A DNA stretch of 64,000 bases, from contig NZ_CP127385.1 of the NCBI RefSeq assembly GCF_030378205.1, positions 4,876,001-4,940,000 of the forward strand, in the 5' to 3' direction. Shown here one piece after another: positions 8,631 through 17,627 of the stretch (position 1 is the first letter of the stretch; each line of letters begins with the position of its first letter). The translations under genes were made by a program, and so were the position numbers. The notes below the pieces were generated by a model, which saw nothing but the letters and a program-made list of their open reading frames with translations, had not been told where the DNA came from and searched no databases. Source of the stretch: Bradyrhizobium sp. NP1 (GTDB taxonomy: Bacteria; Pseudomonadota; Alphaproteobacteria; Rhizobiales; Xanthobacteraceae).

Positions 8631-9761
8631 ATGATCCGCGCCATGGTACTCCGTGCACTTGTGCTGACGGCGGCTTTTGCCGCGGGCTTGACGCCAGTCA
8701 CGTGCCTTGGCGAAAACAACAATCGGTTGCCGACCAAGGCAACAAAGGAGCTACCGCCCGAGCTGCTCTCGCTGCTCCGACAAAAGAAGATGCCAAAATA
8801 TTCACCTATCGTTGTGCGCCTTTTCAAGGAAGAGGCGGAACTCGAAGTCTGGAAACAGGACACCGCCGGCCGTTTCCAGATCCTCAAGATCTATCCGATC
8901 TGTCGGTGGTCGGGCGATCTTGGGCCGAAGTTGCAGGAGGGCGACCGTCAGGCTCCAGAGGGATTCTATACAGTTACACCCGAGTTGATGAATCCCAACT
9001 CCAACTTCTATCTTGCGATCAACGTTGGCTACCCCAACAGCTTCGACAAAGCGAACAACCGCGACGGCAGCTTGCTCATGATCCACGGCGACTGCTCGTC
9101 GAGTGGTTGCTATGCCATGACCGACGCGCAGATAAGCGAGATCTATTCGCTGGCGCGCGACTCATTCCTCGGCGGCAGGCCGTCATTCCAGGTCCAGGCC
9201 TATCCGTTCCGCTTGACGCCGGCGAACCTGGCGCGGCATCGAAATAATCCGAACTTGGCCTTCTGGAAAATGCTCAAGATCGGCAACGATCACTTCGTGA
9301 CGACGCATCTCGAACCTAAGGTAGATGTGTGCAATCGCCTCTATGTATTCGATGCGCAACCTCCCCCAAATTCGCCCAATCCACTTGTGTTCAATCCCAC
9401 CGATAAATGCCCCGCCTTTGTCGTGAATCCGAAAATCGCGCGGCGGGCGCTGGAGAAAAAACGCACCGACGAGCTCGAATACGCGCAATTGCTCAAAGAC
9501 GACGTGCCAGCCGCCCCAATCTACAGCGGACTGGACGGCGGAATGAACAAGGCTTTCCTCGCACAGTATCCGGGCAGAGTGACGCTTGCGAAAGTGATGC
9601 CGTATGCATCTTACCTGCCGCAACTGCCACCGATCCCTTGGGTCGACAACGATGCTTCGTTGACGAGTAAATGGTTTGGCACCTTGTTCTCTAAACCGAT
9701 TGTATGTGACCTGGCTGGTGCCAGCTTCCTATCGACCGTCGTGGAAGGAGACGGGTGCTAA
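8631..9761 (+). CDS. L,D-transpeptidase family protein (YafK-like)
   Basis: A 376-aa exported protein with a signal peptide (residues 1-26, ..GLTPVTCLG) and a YkuD/YafK-type domain. The catalytic block MIHGDCSSSGCYAMTD carries the expected His and Cys (HGxxxSxGCxAM). Members form or cleave 3-3 peptidoglycan crosslinks or cleave lipoprotein links in the periplasm; which of these applies here is not visible. The C-terminal region (about residues 240-376) has three further Cys and no recognised domain. Start supported by cggaggtccagca. It stands alone between intergenic repeats. Confidence 0.88.
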   Translation: MIRAMVLRALVLTAAFAAGLTPVTCLGENNNRLPTKATKELPPELLSLLRQKKMPKYSPIVVRLFKEEAELEVWKQDTAGRFQILKIYPICRWSGDLGPKLQEGDRQAPEGFYTVTPELMNPNSNFYLAINVGYPNSFDKANNRDGSLLMIHGDCSSSGCYAMTDAQISEIYSLARDSFLGGRPSFQVQAYPFRLTPANLARHRNNPNLAFWKMLKIGNDHFVTTHLEPKVDVCNRLYVFDAQPPPNSPNPLVFNPTDKCPAFVVNPKIARRALEKKRTDELEYAQLLKDDVPAAPIYSGLDGGMNKAFLAQYPGRVTLAKVMPYASYLPQLPPIPWVDNDASLTSKWFGTLFSKPIVCDLAGASFLSTVVEGDGC

Positions 9762-9854
9762 AGCAAGCGCTGGGAGACGGAGTAGTGATGCCCTTCCGAC
9801 CGTAAGTCTCAGCGGAGCTAAGCGACATTGTATGCTTCTCTCGGTCGCATTTGA

Positions 9855-10280
9855 TCAGATTGTGACTAGCCACCGGTGTACCGTGAATTCATTCTCAATG
9901 AACCCCGCCTTGTATAAGGGGTCTTCCTCCAAAACGCGCCGGGCCTCGCGCTCGTTCGTGGCGTTACAGAGATACATCCCTTCCTTGAGGCCCTCGAAGG
10001 GTCCGGCCGCACGCAAGACGCCAGCTTGCCGCAACCCCACTAGGTAACTGAGCCGCTCGGAAAACAATCTCGCAAATTCTTCTGTTTGCCCCAAGGACAC
10101 TAGTTCCCGAACGGTCGGGGCGTGGCCCGCGCCGGCTGCCTTCGCCACGGCGCCTCTCACGCCGGGACGAGCAATTTGCGCGGTGAACTCAGGCGAGAGC
10201 TTGAGGATGATGGCATAGACCGAGGCTCTTGGCTGCTGTTGTGTATCCATAGCTGGGCATCCCATCGCTTGACCCGTCAC
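9855..10280 (-). CDS. YCII-domain-like protein
   Basis: The C-terminal half reads EGMYLCNATNEREARRVLEEDPLYKAGFIENEF, which matches the ferredoxin-like YCII/muconolactone-isomerase fold. The N-terminal half (SLGQTEEFARLFSERLSYLVGL) is helical and unassigned. I start at GTG 10280 because gggggag sits 7 bp upstream; ATGs at 10265 and 10250 are alternatives. Function unknown. It is convergent with the L,D-transpeptidase gene and divergent from the DHp gene. Confidence 0.65.
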   Translation of the reverse strand: MTGQAMGCPAMDTQQQPRASVYAIILKLSPEFTAQIARPGVRGAVAKAAGAGHAPTVRELVSLGQTEEFARLFSERLSYLVGLRQAGVLRAAGPFEGLKEGMYLCNATNEREARRVLEEDPLYKAGFIENEFTVHRWLVTI

Positions 10281-10548
10281 TTCCGATCTCCCCCGATGAT
10301 TCGACGGCTTCGGTATCGGTCGCCACTTCGCGAAAGGGCCAAAAGGCGACGTCGCTTTGGCCACCTTGGAGCTATCAGCTCGTCCTTGACACCAGCTACG
10401 AGATTTCGCCCGCGCCCCTCGCGCATCGCTTTTGCTCGCCTGCGAATTGATCGGTGCAATCGGTCAGAACGAGCTTAACAATCGGTTGGACCGTTGCACC
10501 CTTGGCGTTGCACGTTCTTAACCGGCGTATTGATAAGGAGAGGGTCAA

Positions 10549-10776
10549 GTGACATTGCAGACTTCGGCGGAATTCGTGCGCACCTATAATGCGCAAGCCC
10601 ACGAGATCGTCGACGCGATCACGGCGGCGGTCCATGGTGCACAGGCCGGATTAAACTGGCTGCGCACTGAACCGCCGGATGTAGAAGAAGTGCGGCGCAT
10701 GCTCGACGGTATCATTAACGATGGTAAGCGAGCAGCCGAAATCGTCGTTCGACTTCGAGCGCTGGCGGATACATAG
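10549..10776 (+). CDS. Stand-alone histidine-kinase DHp-like domain protein (75 aa)
   Basis: The GTG start has a clear aaggagaggg 4 bp upstream. The product aligns along its length with the dimerisation/phosphoacceptor helices of FixL-type kinases: AHEIVDAITAAVHGAQAGL corresponds to the H-box helix, and EPPDVEEVRRMLDGIINDGK to the second helix, ending RLRALADT. The same pattern occurs in the full-length kinase at 26289 (AHEVKQPIAATVV..., KPADLDQVRRVLDEI..., RIRALIKK). The candidate His is kept, but the following N/K-Q-P is replaced by V-D-A, and there is no ATPase domain. It could be a phosphotransfer or dimerisation-interference protein, or simply a degenerate remnant. Confidence 0.65.
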   Translation: MTLQTSAEFVRTYNAQAHEIVDAITAAVHGAQAGLNWLRTEPPDVEEVRRMLDGIINDGKRAAEIVVRLRALADT

Positions 10777-10830
10777 GCACTTCAAGTAGCCGATGTCTCT
10801 TGTGGTTCACGAGCGACAAAAACTCCCATT

Positions 10831-10970
10831 GAGCACAACGAGTCCGCCCTTACCCTGATCGCCGACATATCGACGGACACGGATTTTCGTCGCTACGGGT
10901 CACACCCGGAATAGCTCGCGCCGAGCATAACGAGTCAGCCTTACTCCGAGCAGCCGACATAGAGCTGACA
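10831..10970. repeat. Imperfect direct repeat pair (about 48 bp units)
   Basis: The unit at 10831-10879 (gagcacaacgagtccgccc...gccgacatatcg...) recurs imperfectly at 10923-10970 (gagcataacgagtcagcc...gccgacatagag...). It is non-coding and lies directly before module A copy 2. Confidence 0.6.
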
Positions 10971-10987
10971 TTACGCAAGGTCTGCGT

Positions 10988-11105
10988 CGGGCCAAAATCG
11001 GTAAATCTCACATTGAGGACAACAATTCCGCTTCGCCTGCCAAAGCAGACCTGGGCTGGTCAAAACACTCCGGCGAGCAACCTGGCGCAGCGAAAATTCA
11101 ACTGC
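10988..11105. repeat. Module A copy 2
   Basis: Second copy of the repeat at 5677-5792 with only small differences (one base lost in cactcccgg, one A gained in gcgaaaattc). It is followed by about 20 bp resembling the start of module B, which then breaks off before the TSUP gene. Confidence 0.88.
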
Positions 11106-11149
11106 TTTGTTCGACGACCGAGCAAATCAGGGCGATCGTTGAAAGCCGC

Positions 11150-11878
11150 TCACACGACGAGCAGCAGGCCTGACACCAGCAATAGGCCAAGGATGACGCG
11201 CCGAAACATCGCCTCGTTGACGCGCCGGAAAGCGAGGATGCCGAGCGCCGACCCGGCCGCCAAGGCCGGAATGCTCAAGGCCAGATCGACCAGCATCCTG
11301 GACGACAGGTCATGCCGCAGCATCATCATGACAAGCGCAAAGATCTGCATGGCGGCGATGAACGGCTGAACCACGCCGCGCTGCTCGCTTTTCGGCAGGC
11401 CGTGCAGATCGCACCAGATCGTCGGCAATGCCCCCGGCATCGCCGTCAGCCCGCCGACCAGGCCGCCGCCGAATCCGATCAGGGCATTGCGGCTTCGGTT
11501 CATGAGCCGGAGGTAGTTCAGGCTGGGCTTGAACAGCATGTAGCCGGCGTAGACTGCGACGGTCAGCCCGAACACCTGCTGGAACACGCGGCTGTCCGCG
11601 TTGTGCAACAGCCAGAGCGCCACCGGCACGCCAAGCAGCCCTCCCAGGATCAGAACGAGGCTCTGCTTCCACAGGATATCCTTGCGCAGCGCCCACAGAT
11701 TGGCGGCCTGCACGCCGACGCTGCAGGCCATCATCAGGGGTACCGCCTCCAGCGGCTCGAACATGTGGAGCAGGATTGCGCCGGCCACGGCCGAGAAGGC
11801 GAAGCCGGCAAGGCCGGAGACGAATGCGCCGAGAAAAACGGCCGCGCTGAGCCATGCGAACGATCCGAGCCCGATCAT
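11150..11878 (-). CDS. TSUP family transporter (TauE/SafE-like)
   Basis: A 242-aa polytopic inner-membrane protein with about eight hydrophobic segments in the two-repeat TSUP arrangement: FLGAFVSGLAGFAFSAVAGAIL near the N terminus, and GFGGGLVGGLTAMPGALP near residue 140 as the second half-repeat signature. The family exports sulfite, sulfoacetate and other small organosulfur or carboxylic anions; the substrate cannot be read here. It lies 33 bp downstream of a small membrane protein gene on the same strand and is probably co-transcribed with it. Confidence 0.88.
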   Translation of the reverse strand: MIGLGSFAWLSAAVFLGAFVSGLAGFAFSAVAGAILLHMFEPLEAVPLMMACSVGVQAANLWALRKDILWKQSLVLILGGLLGVPVALWLLHNADSRVFQQVFGLTVAVYAGYMLFKPSLNYLRLMNRSRNALIGFGGGLVGGLTAMPGALPTIWCDLHGLPKSEQRGVVQPFIAAMQIFALVMMMLRHDLSSRMLVDLALSIPALAAGSALGILAFRRVNEAMFRRVILGLLLVSGLLLVV

Positions 11879-11911
11879 CAGCGATCTCCAACCGTTCGAA
11901 GCGAAGCACGC

Positions 11912-12316
11912 TCAATCATAGAGCTGCGATTGCATGTCCGCGTCGCGGGGCGGATCGCGGGGCGCGCCATCGCGCAGCAGAATCACGCCCGCGAGAATGT
12001 GGAGGAGCAGGAATGCGGCCAGCACGGCTGCCAGCAGCAGCCTTTCGGTCAAAACCGGCGCTGGCGCCGACGATTTGGGCTCAAGCCGTTCACCGACGGG
12101 GCGTTCGGAACGCGCGGTCAGCTCGCCAAGAACGCCGTTGCCCTCGGCCGTGTCCATCAGATGACGGTATTGCCGGAGAGTGCGTGTTGCCTGCAGGCGC
12201 CGCGAGCGATGCAGCGCCTCAACGATGGCAGCGAAAATGCTTGTCCTGATTGGCCGGCGGCCCAGCGAAGAATTCCTGGAAGTAATTTCTGCTGTAATGG
12301 ATTGAGCGTGTCTCAT
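11912..12316 (-). CDS. Hypothetical single-pass membrane protein
   Basis: About 134 aa with one strong membrane helix near residues 92-113 (LLLAAVLAAFLLLHILAGVILL). The basic N-terminal part (ALHRSRRLQATRTLRQYRHLM) recalls DUF1127-like short helices. The start follows a purine-rich stretch (ggag, aagg). No family assigned. Its position directly before the TSUP gene suggests a joint transcript. Confidence 0.5.
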   Translation of the reverse strand: MRHAQSITAEITSRNSSLGRRPIRTSIFAAIVEALHRSRRLQATRTLRQYRHLMDTAEGNGVLGELTARSERPVGERLEPKSSAPAPVLTERLLLAAVLAAFLLLHILAGVILLRDGAPRDPPRDADMQSQLYD

Positions 12317-13047
12317 CCTTGAAAAACTCCGGCTCTCGAAAAAATGGCGCGGACCTTATCTGATGCGCTCTACGACACCTGTGAACCAGATCACGTGGAG
12401 TGCGCCATTCCCGGTCACACACGCGCACGTTGAAAAACTCCCGTGCTTTGACGATGGACCGTCGACGGCTCAAGATCCTTGCTAAAATCCTAAAGGGAAG
12501 CAGCGAACACGATCGATGGCGTGCGCACCTGCTTTGGCAAATTCCGGCGCGCATGTCGTCATCCCAACAGATGACGATGTGCCCGCCCGTCAGCGAGCAT
12601 CGGCCAAGCCTTCGCGTCGGAGTTGTTCTGCCCGCTTGATTGCCTGGTGTGACCCCTGCCCGCGGCGCCCCGCCATGGGGGTCAGGCATCGCGCTTCAGA
12701 TGCGGACATATTTTTGCGTGAGAGCCGGACATGGCCTTTTAGCGATCTTGCTCGGTCGGCCAATCGGCGTCGAGGCATTGATCCCGCACCACGGACTTGC
12801 GCAATCCGGTTACCATGGGCGAAGATGACAGCTCAGGGCCAGGCCATGGTCCGCCGGTTATGCCAGGAGCTGCAACGTCCGCATCGCATATCAGGTCGCC
12901 GATGACGGGCCTTCCGACCTCGCGTTGTCCGTGGCCGGGTCTCTCACCTCGAACATCAGTCGGAGGAGTCCGCACCAGCTCGATTTTCTCGCCAAGAAAA
13001 GATCGTTTCTCAAGCTGCGCTCGCATCATGCTGAACAGGAGAACGTC
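12317..13047. other. Intergenic with one gene remnant, otherwise nothing recognised
   Basis: Apart from the short cyclase/hydrolase-like remnant at 12874-12993 I find no supported gene in these 730 bp. The promoter of the downstream decarboxylase presumably lies in the right part. Confidence 0.4.
12874..12993 (+). pseudogene. Remnant of adenylate cyclase/alpha-beta hydrolase-type N terminus
   Basis: The frame reads NVRIAYQVADDGPSDLALSV and continues ..SNISRRSPHQLDFLAK. This resembles the start of proteins that begin with (V/S)IAYQVxGDGPxDLxxVPG, such as class III adenylate cyclases with an N-terminal hydrolase domain. Nothing of the rest remains; after about 40 codons the frame runs into the leader of the decarboxylase gene. 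Short and diverged, so tentative. Confidence 0.35.
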
Positions 13048-14742
13048 ATGGCTAGACAAGTTCAAGAGACCGAGACGTCGGGAATGGTGAAGGCGGCCAG
13101 CGTGGCCGATTACATCGTCGAGCGCCTTGCCGCGGAGGGAATCAATCACTGCTTTGGCGTTGCCGGCGATTACGCATTTCCGATCTGCGATGCGGTCGAC
13201 AGCAGCGCGAAAGTGAAGTGGATCGGCTGCGCCAACGAGTTGAATGCGGCCTACGCGGCGGACGGCTATGCCCGCGTCCGGGGCGCGGCGATGCTGGTGA
13301 CGACCTATGGTGTCGGCGAGCTATCGGCCTTAAATGGCGTGATGGGCGCCAAGGCGGAACGGTCGCTGGTCTTCCACGTCGTCGGCATGCCTTCCTATCA
13401 GAACCAGCGCCTGCGCAAGATTGCCCATCACACACTCGGCGACGGCGTCTTCGGCAATTTCGTCGACCTCTCCGCTGGTGCCGCGTGCTGTCATGCCATC
13501 ATCAATCCGGAGAATTGCATCGTCGAGATGGAGCGCGTCATCGGCGAAGCGCGCCGCAACAATCAGCCCGCCTATATCGCCGTGCCGTCAGACTACGCCC
13601 TGTCCCCGGTCATGCCGGCCGACGTGAAGCCGATGGTGTCCCGGTCGAATGAGGTGGCGCTAAAGAAGGCCATGGCGATCATCGCAGAGCGCATCAGCAA
13701 GGCAAAATCCGTCGTCGCGTTTCCGGCCTTCACGATTTCACGGCTCGGCTTGCAGAAGCAGGCACAGAAGGCGATCGAAGCGCTCGGCTGTCCTTTCGTC
13801 ACGACGCTCATGGAGAAATGCATCATCGACGAGGGTCATCCGCAGTTTGCCGGCCTTTATGCCGGCGCCATGTCCAATCCGAAAACGCGTGAGATCATCG
13901 AAGGCGCCGATCTCGTCCTTGACCTGGGCGGCGTCAATCTGAACGACATCACCACGGCGGCCTATTCCGCCCAGCTCGATCTGTCCCGGTTTATCACCGT
14001 GGGTCTCGACGATGTCAGGATCGGAGACAAGGTCATCACCGGCGTCCGGCTTGCCGACGTTCTGTCCGAGCTCGCCAGGCTCAAACCCTCATCGGCGCCA
14101 TACCGGGGAACACCGCAAGGTGTTGCGCCGGTGAACGGGAGCCGTTCCGACAAGATCACGATGGCCGCGCTGTATCCTCGTTATGCAGCGTTCCTCCGCC
14201 CGGGAGACACGGTCGTTCTCGAGACCGGCAGCACGAGCCTCGGCGTGACGCCAACGACCCTTCCTGACGGCGTCCGGGTGGAAGGACAGGTTCTGTGGGG
14301 ATCGATCGGCTGGGCGACACCGGCCGCGTTCGGCATCGCGCTTGCCGATCCGGCCAGGCGCACCGTTCTGATTACGGGCGAAGGCTCCCATCAGCTGACC
14401 GCGAACGACATCGGCAGCATGGGGCGGTTTGGAGCAAACGTCATCGTCTTCGTTCTCAACAATAGCGGTTATCTGATTGAGCGCGCGCTGGAAGAGAACC
14501 CGGACTGGACCTACAACGACCTCGCACCGTGGAACTACGCCGAATTGCCGAAGGCGCTCGGGTGCGCAGATTGGCATACGGCGCGCGTGACCACGCTCGG
14601 GGAGCTCGACGATGCGATGAAGGCCGCGCGCGCCAGCAAGACCGGCGCGTATATCGAGATCATCGGCGGAAAAATGGACATGCCGCCGATCCTCGCGTTC
14701 GCGAACAGCCGCCTCAAGGAAATGTACGGCGCCGCGCCATAA
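13048..14742 (+). CDS. Pyruvate/indolepyruvate decarboxylase-like ThDP enzyme
   Basis: A 564-aa ThDP-dependent 2-oxo acid decarboxylase. Visible are GVAGDY (Asp equivalent to D27 of Zymomonas PDC), CANELNAAYAADGYAR with the cofactor-activating Glu, the His pair KIAHHT at about residues 127-128, the ThDP loop GEGSHQLTAND at about 444-454, NNSGYLIE with the active-site Glu at about 478. The HH pair and late Glu distinguish PDC/IPDC from acetolactate synthase. The ThDP motif has Glu where GDG is usual. Start supported by aacaggaga. Probable role is 2-oxo acid to aldehyde conversion; the substrate (pyruvate, phenylpyruvate or indolepyruvate) is open. Convergent with gor. Confidence 0.85.
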   Translation: MARQVQETETSGMVKAASVADYIVERLAAEGINHCFGVAGDYAFPICDAVDSSAKVKWIGCANELNAAYAADGYARVRGAAMLVTTYGVGELSALNGVMGAKAERSLVFHVVGMPSYQNQRLRKIAHHTLGDGVFGNFVDLSAGAACCHAIINPENCIVEMERVIGEARRNNQPAYIAVPSDYALSPVMPADVKPMVSRSNEVALKKAMAIIAERISKAKSVVAFPAFTISRLGLQKQAQKAIEALGCPFVTTLMEKCIIDEGHPQFAGLYAGAMSNPKTREIIEGADLVLDLGGVNLNDITTAAYSAQLDLSRFITVGLDDVRIGDKVITGVRLADVLSELARLKPSSAPYRGTPQGVAPVNGSRSDKITMAALYPRYAAFLRPGDTVVLETGSTSLGVTPTTLPDGVRVEGQVLWGSIGWATPAAFGIALADPARRTVLITGEGSHQLTANDIGSMGRFGANVIVFVLNNSGYLIERALEENPDWTYNDLAPWNYAELPKALGCADWHTARVTTLGELDDAMKAARASKTGAYIEIIGGKMDMPPILAFANSRLKEMYGAAP

Positions 14743-14789
14743 GCCGCACGCGCGGCTACAGCGAATGGCGAGCGCGGTTCGCCCGAATG

Positions 14790-16175
14790 CTATTCCGCCG
14801 CCTGCCGCACGTGGCGCGCGGTCGGCGTGCGCATGGTCACGAGCTCCTCGGCCGCGGTCGGATGCAGCGCGACGGTCGCGTCGAAGTCGGCCTTCGTCGC
14901 CTTCATCTTCACGGCGATCGCCACCGCCTGGATCGTTTCCGCGGCGGCCTCGCCGACGATATGGCAACCGAGCACGCGATCGCTCACGCCATCGACCACG
15001 AGCTTCATCAGGATACGGGTGTCGCGCCCCGACATCGTCGCCTTGATGGGGCGGAACGTGGTCTTGTAGATGTCGACATGGCTGAATTGCGCGCGGGCTT
15101 CGGCCTCGGTCAGCCCGACCGTGCCGACTTCCGGCTGCGAGAACACCGCGGTCGGAATCGTCGCGTGGTCGACCTGCACCGGGCGGTTGCCGAACACGGT
15201 ATCGGCGAAGGCGTGGCCCTCGCGGATCGCGACCGGCGTCAGGTTGATGCGGTGGGTGACGTCGCCGATCGCGTAGATGTGCGGCACCGAGGTTTTCGAC
15301 CAGGCGTCGACCGCGACGCCGTTGTTGGTCGGGCTGATCGCGACGCCGGTCTTTTCCAGGCCTAGATTGGCGACATTGGGATGGCGGCCGATCGCGAACA
15401 TCACCTTGTCGGAGGCAATGCTCGATCCGCTCGACAGATGGCTGGTGAAGCCCTCGCCGTGCTTGTCGACGGAGGTGATCGTGCAGCCGGTGAGGATGGT
15501 GATGCCGCGCTTCTCCATCTCGGCCCGCACGTGCGTGCGCACATCCTCGTCGAAGCCGCGCAGGATATTGTCGCCGCGATAGACCACCGTGACGTCGCTG
15601 CCGTAGCCGGCAAAGATGCCGGCGAACTCCAGCGCGATATAGCCGCCGCCCTGGATCACGATGCGCCTGGGCAGCTCCGGCAGATGGAATGCCTCGTTCG
15701 AGGAGATCACGTGCTCGATGCCGGGAATGACGGGCCCGTGGTTGGGTGCGCCGCCGGTGGCGATCAGCACGTGTTTCGCCGTGATGGTCTCGCCATTGGA
15801 AAGGCGCAGCGCATGCGCGTCTTCCAGCACCGCACGCGCCTTGATGACGCGGGCGCCCGACTTCTCGACATTGCTGGTGTAGGCGGCCTCGAGCCGGGCG
15901 ATCTCCTTGTCCTTGTTGGCGACAAGCTTCCGCCAGTCGAACGCGACCTGCCCGATGGTCCAGCCGAACCCGCCCGCATCCTCGATCTCGTCATGGACAT
16001 GGGAGCCGATCACGAACAGCTTTTTCGGCACGCAGCCGCGGATCACGCAGGTGCCGCCCATGCGGTACTCTTCCGCGATCACGACCTTCGCACCATGGCC
16101 GGCCGCGATCCGGGCGGCGCGTACCCCGCCGGAACCTCCGCCAATCACGAACAGGTCGACGTCGAAACCGGCCAT
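14790..16175 (-). CDS. gor: Glutathione-disulfide reductase
   Basis: FAD/NADPH-dependent reduction of GSSG to GSH in the cytoplasm. The 461-aa product has the N-terminal FAD motif GGGSGGVRAAR, the redox disulfide GTCVIRGCVPKK, the NAD(P) motif IQGGGYIALEFAGIFAG, the second FAD motif YAIGDVTHRINLTPVAIREG and the dimer-interface HPTAAEE with the catalytic His. Length and order are standard. It is the last gene of a likely rpiA - DUF2059 - gor transcript, 27 bp after the DUF2059 gene. Confidence 0.96.
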   Translation of the reverse strand: MAGFDVDLFVIGGGSGGVRAARIAAGHGAKVVIAEEYRMGGTCVIRGCVPKKLFVIGSHVHDEIEDAGGFGWTIGQVAFDWRKLVANKDKEIARLEAAYTSNVEKSGARVIKARAVLEDAHALRLSNGETITAKHVLIATGGAPNHGPVIPGIEHVISSNEAFHLPELPRRIVIQGGGYIALEFAGIFAGYGSDVTVVYRGDNILRGFDEDVRTHVRAEMEKRGITILTGCTITSVDKHGEGFTSHLSSGSSIASDKVMFAIGRHPNVANLGLEKTGVAISPTNNGVAVDAWSKTSVPHIYAIGDVTHRINLTPVAIREGHAFADTVFGNRPVQVDHATIPTAVFSQPEVGTVGLTEAEARAQFSHVDIYKTTFRPIKATMSGRDTRILMKLVVDGVSDRVLGCHIVGEAAAETIQAVAIAVKMKATKADFDATVALHPTAAEELVTMRTPTARHVRQAAE

Positions 16176-16202
16176 GTCGCGCCTCTCCCGACCGCTGCCC
16201 GG

Positions 16203-16730
16203 TCAGATCTGCTTGCCGCGCTTGCGCATCTCGGCGCGGAATTGCGCGTTGACGGTTTCGGCGAAGGTCTGCGCCCACTGGTTCATGAAGCTCATGCTGA
16301 GCTGGATCGCCTTGGGCTCGTTGGTAAGCAGCTTCTGGCCCAGCGGCGACTTGTAGAACGTCAGCAGATCCTTCAGCTCCTGCTCGGTGAACTCGCTGGC
16401 ATAGACCTGCGCCATGCCTTCGCCGATCTCCTTCTCGCGGCCCGCCAGTTGCTGGGCCACGATCACGGCGACCTCGTTGAGGTCCTTCTGGTAGTTGAGA
16501 TTCTGCTGCAGCAGCGAATCCTTGGTCTGGGCGACGAGGTTGGGAACGGCGTTGGCGTACATCGCGCTCGCGTTCTTCATCGCGAGGATTTCCTTGGCCG
16601 CGGCGATCGCGGCCGGCGAGGCCGGCTTCTGGGCCGGCGCGGCAGGCTGCTGGGCGAAGCTGGGGACGCTGGCGAGCGCCAGTCCCAGCGCGAGGCCCAC
16701 GGCCGGCAAAATCCTGAAAACGCTTTTCAT
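16203..16730 (-). CDS. DUF2059 domain-containing secreted protein
   Basis: A 175-aa protein with a signal peptide (MKSVFRILPAVGLALGLALASVPSFAQ), an Ala/Pro-rich linker, and a DUF2059 domain (QDLNEVAVIVAQQLAGREKEI-like helices, then EFTEQELKDLLTFYKSPLGQKLL, the signature motif). Periplasmic, function unknown. Start chosen at MKSVF with caggaga upstream; the longer frame upstream is not supported. Located between rpiA and gor on the same strand. Confidence 0.9.
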   Translation of the reverse strand: MKSVFRILPAVGLALGLALASVPSFAQQPAAPAQKPASPAAIAAAKEILAMKNASAMYANAVPNLVAQTKDSLLQQNLNYQKDLNEVAVIVAQQLAGREKEIGEGMAQVYASEFTEQELKDLLTFYKSPLGQKLLTNEPKAIQLSMSFMNQWAQTFAETVNAQFRAEMRKRGKQI

Positions 16731-16767
16731 TCCGTTTCTCCTGAGGTTGCGCGAGTGGGAAGTACCA

Positions 16768-17466
16768 CTAGCGCGCTTCGATAACGCGAATTCCCTGCTT
16801 GCCTGCCAGAATGGCCGTGCTGGCGAGCCCGACGAACAACCCGTGCTCGACGACCCCCGGAATCGCGGCCAGCAGGCGTGCCAGACGCGGGGGGTCCGCG
16901 ATGCATCCGAGGTGGGCATCGACGATCCAGTGGCCGCCATCGGTGACAAAAACGTGGCCGTCCTTGGCCCTGCGGAGGTCCATTTGCCCGGAAACGCCGG
17001 CTTCCGCAAATGCCCCGTTGAGCGCGCGCCGGGTCGCCGCCAGGCCGAACGGGATGACCTCGATCGGCAGCGGAAAACGACCGAGCGTATCGACCCATTT
17101 GGTGTCGTCGGCGATCACGATCATGCGATCGGAGGCGGCCGCCACGATCTTCTCCCGCAGCAGCGCCCCGCCGCCGCCCTTGATCAGATTGAGCTTCGGA
17201 TCGATCTCGTCGGCGCCGTCGACGGTCAGGTCGAGGCGGTCGATCTCGTCGAGCGAGGTGAGGCTGATGCCGCAGCGCAGCGCATCGGCACGGGTGGCTT
17301 CCGATGTGGGAACGCCGACCACGTCGAGGCCCGCGCGCACCTTTTCGCCGAGCAGCTCGACAAAGTGCTTGGCGGTCGAGCCGGTGCCGAGACCAAGCTT
17401 CATGCCGTCGCGCACCGCTTCCAGCGCGCGCGCCGCCGCCTGGCGCTTCAGTTGATCCATCGTCAC
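16768..17466 (-). CDS. rpiA: Ribose-5-phosphate isomerase A
   Basis: Interconverts ribose 5-phosphate and ribulose 5-phosphate in the pentose phosphate and Calvin pathways. 232 aa with [11 protein letters not shown] (phosphate loop), [12 protein letters not shown] (catalytic Asp pair) and [13 protein letters not shown] with the catalytic Glu/Lys. Start is GTG 17466 or the ATG six bases downstream; neither has a strong ribosome-binding site. Divergent from gph, with two palindromic elements in the shared upstream region. Confidence 0.96.
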   Translation of the reverse strand: MTMDQLKRQAAARALEAVRDGMKLGLGTGSTAKHFVELLGEKVRAGLDVVGVPTSEATRADALRCGISLTSLDEIDRLDLTVDGADEIDPKLNLIKGGGGALLREKIVAAASDRMIVIADDTKWVDTLGRFPLPIEVIPFGLAATRRALNGAFAEAGVSGQMDLRRAKDGHVFVTDGGHWIVDAHLGCIADPPRLARLLAAIPGVVEHGLFVGLASTAILAGKQGIRVIEAR

Positions 17467-17534
17467 GTGCCGGTCACCCCTGTTGCCCCTTTGGGCGCGC
17501 CTATGTAGCCCCGTTTGGGGCGCAGGAACAGCGG

Positions 17535-17614
17535 CTAGTGGTCCTTTGATTCGGACATTCGCATACCCGCTTGAGGAGGCACGTTTGCGAATGTCCGAAC
17601 CAAAGGACCCCTGG
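17535..17614. repeat. Palindromic hairpin element, complete
   Basis: Left arm 17535-17563 (ctagtggtcctttgattcgg then acattcgca) pairs with 17586-17612 (tgcgaatgtccgaaccaaag then gacccct), with only a few mismatches and a loop of about 22 bases. Unlike most other copies the TTT/AAA trinucleotide is present in both arms. It lies between the divergent genes rpiA and gph, so a terminator role is not obvious here. Confidence 0.85.
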
Positions 17615-17627
17615 CAAGATATTGATG

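Noticed and set aside
10445..10462. Possible FixK box before the DHp gene (ttgatcggtgcaa)
   Set aside because: The half-sites are five bases apart, not the six required.
15381..16784. 467-codon + strand frame
   Set aside because: Antisense to gor and the DUF2059 gene; no domain and no ribosome-binding site.
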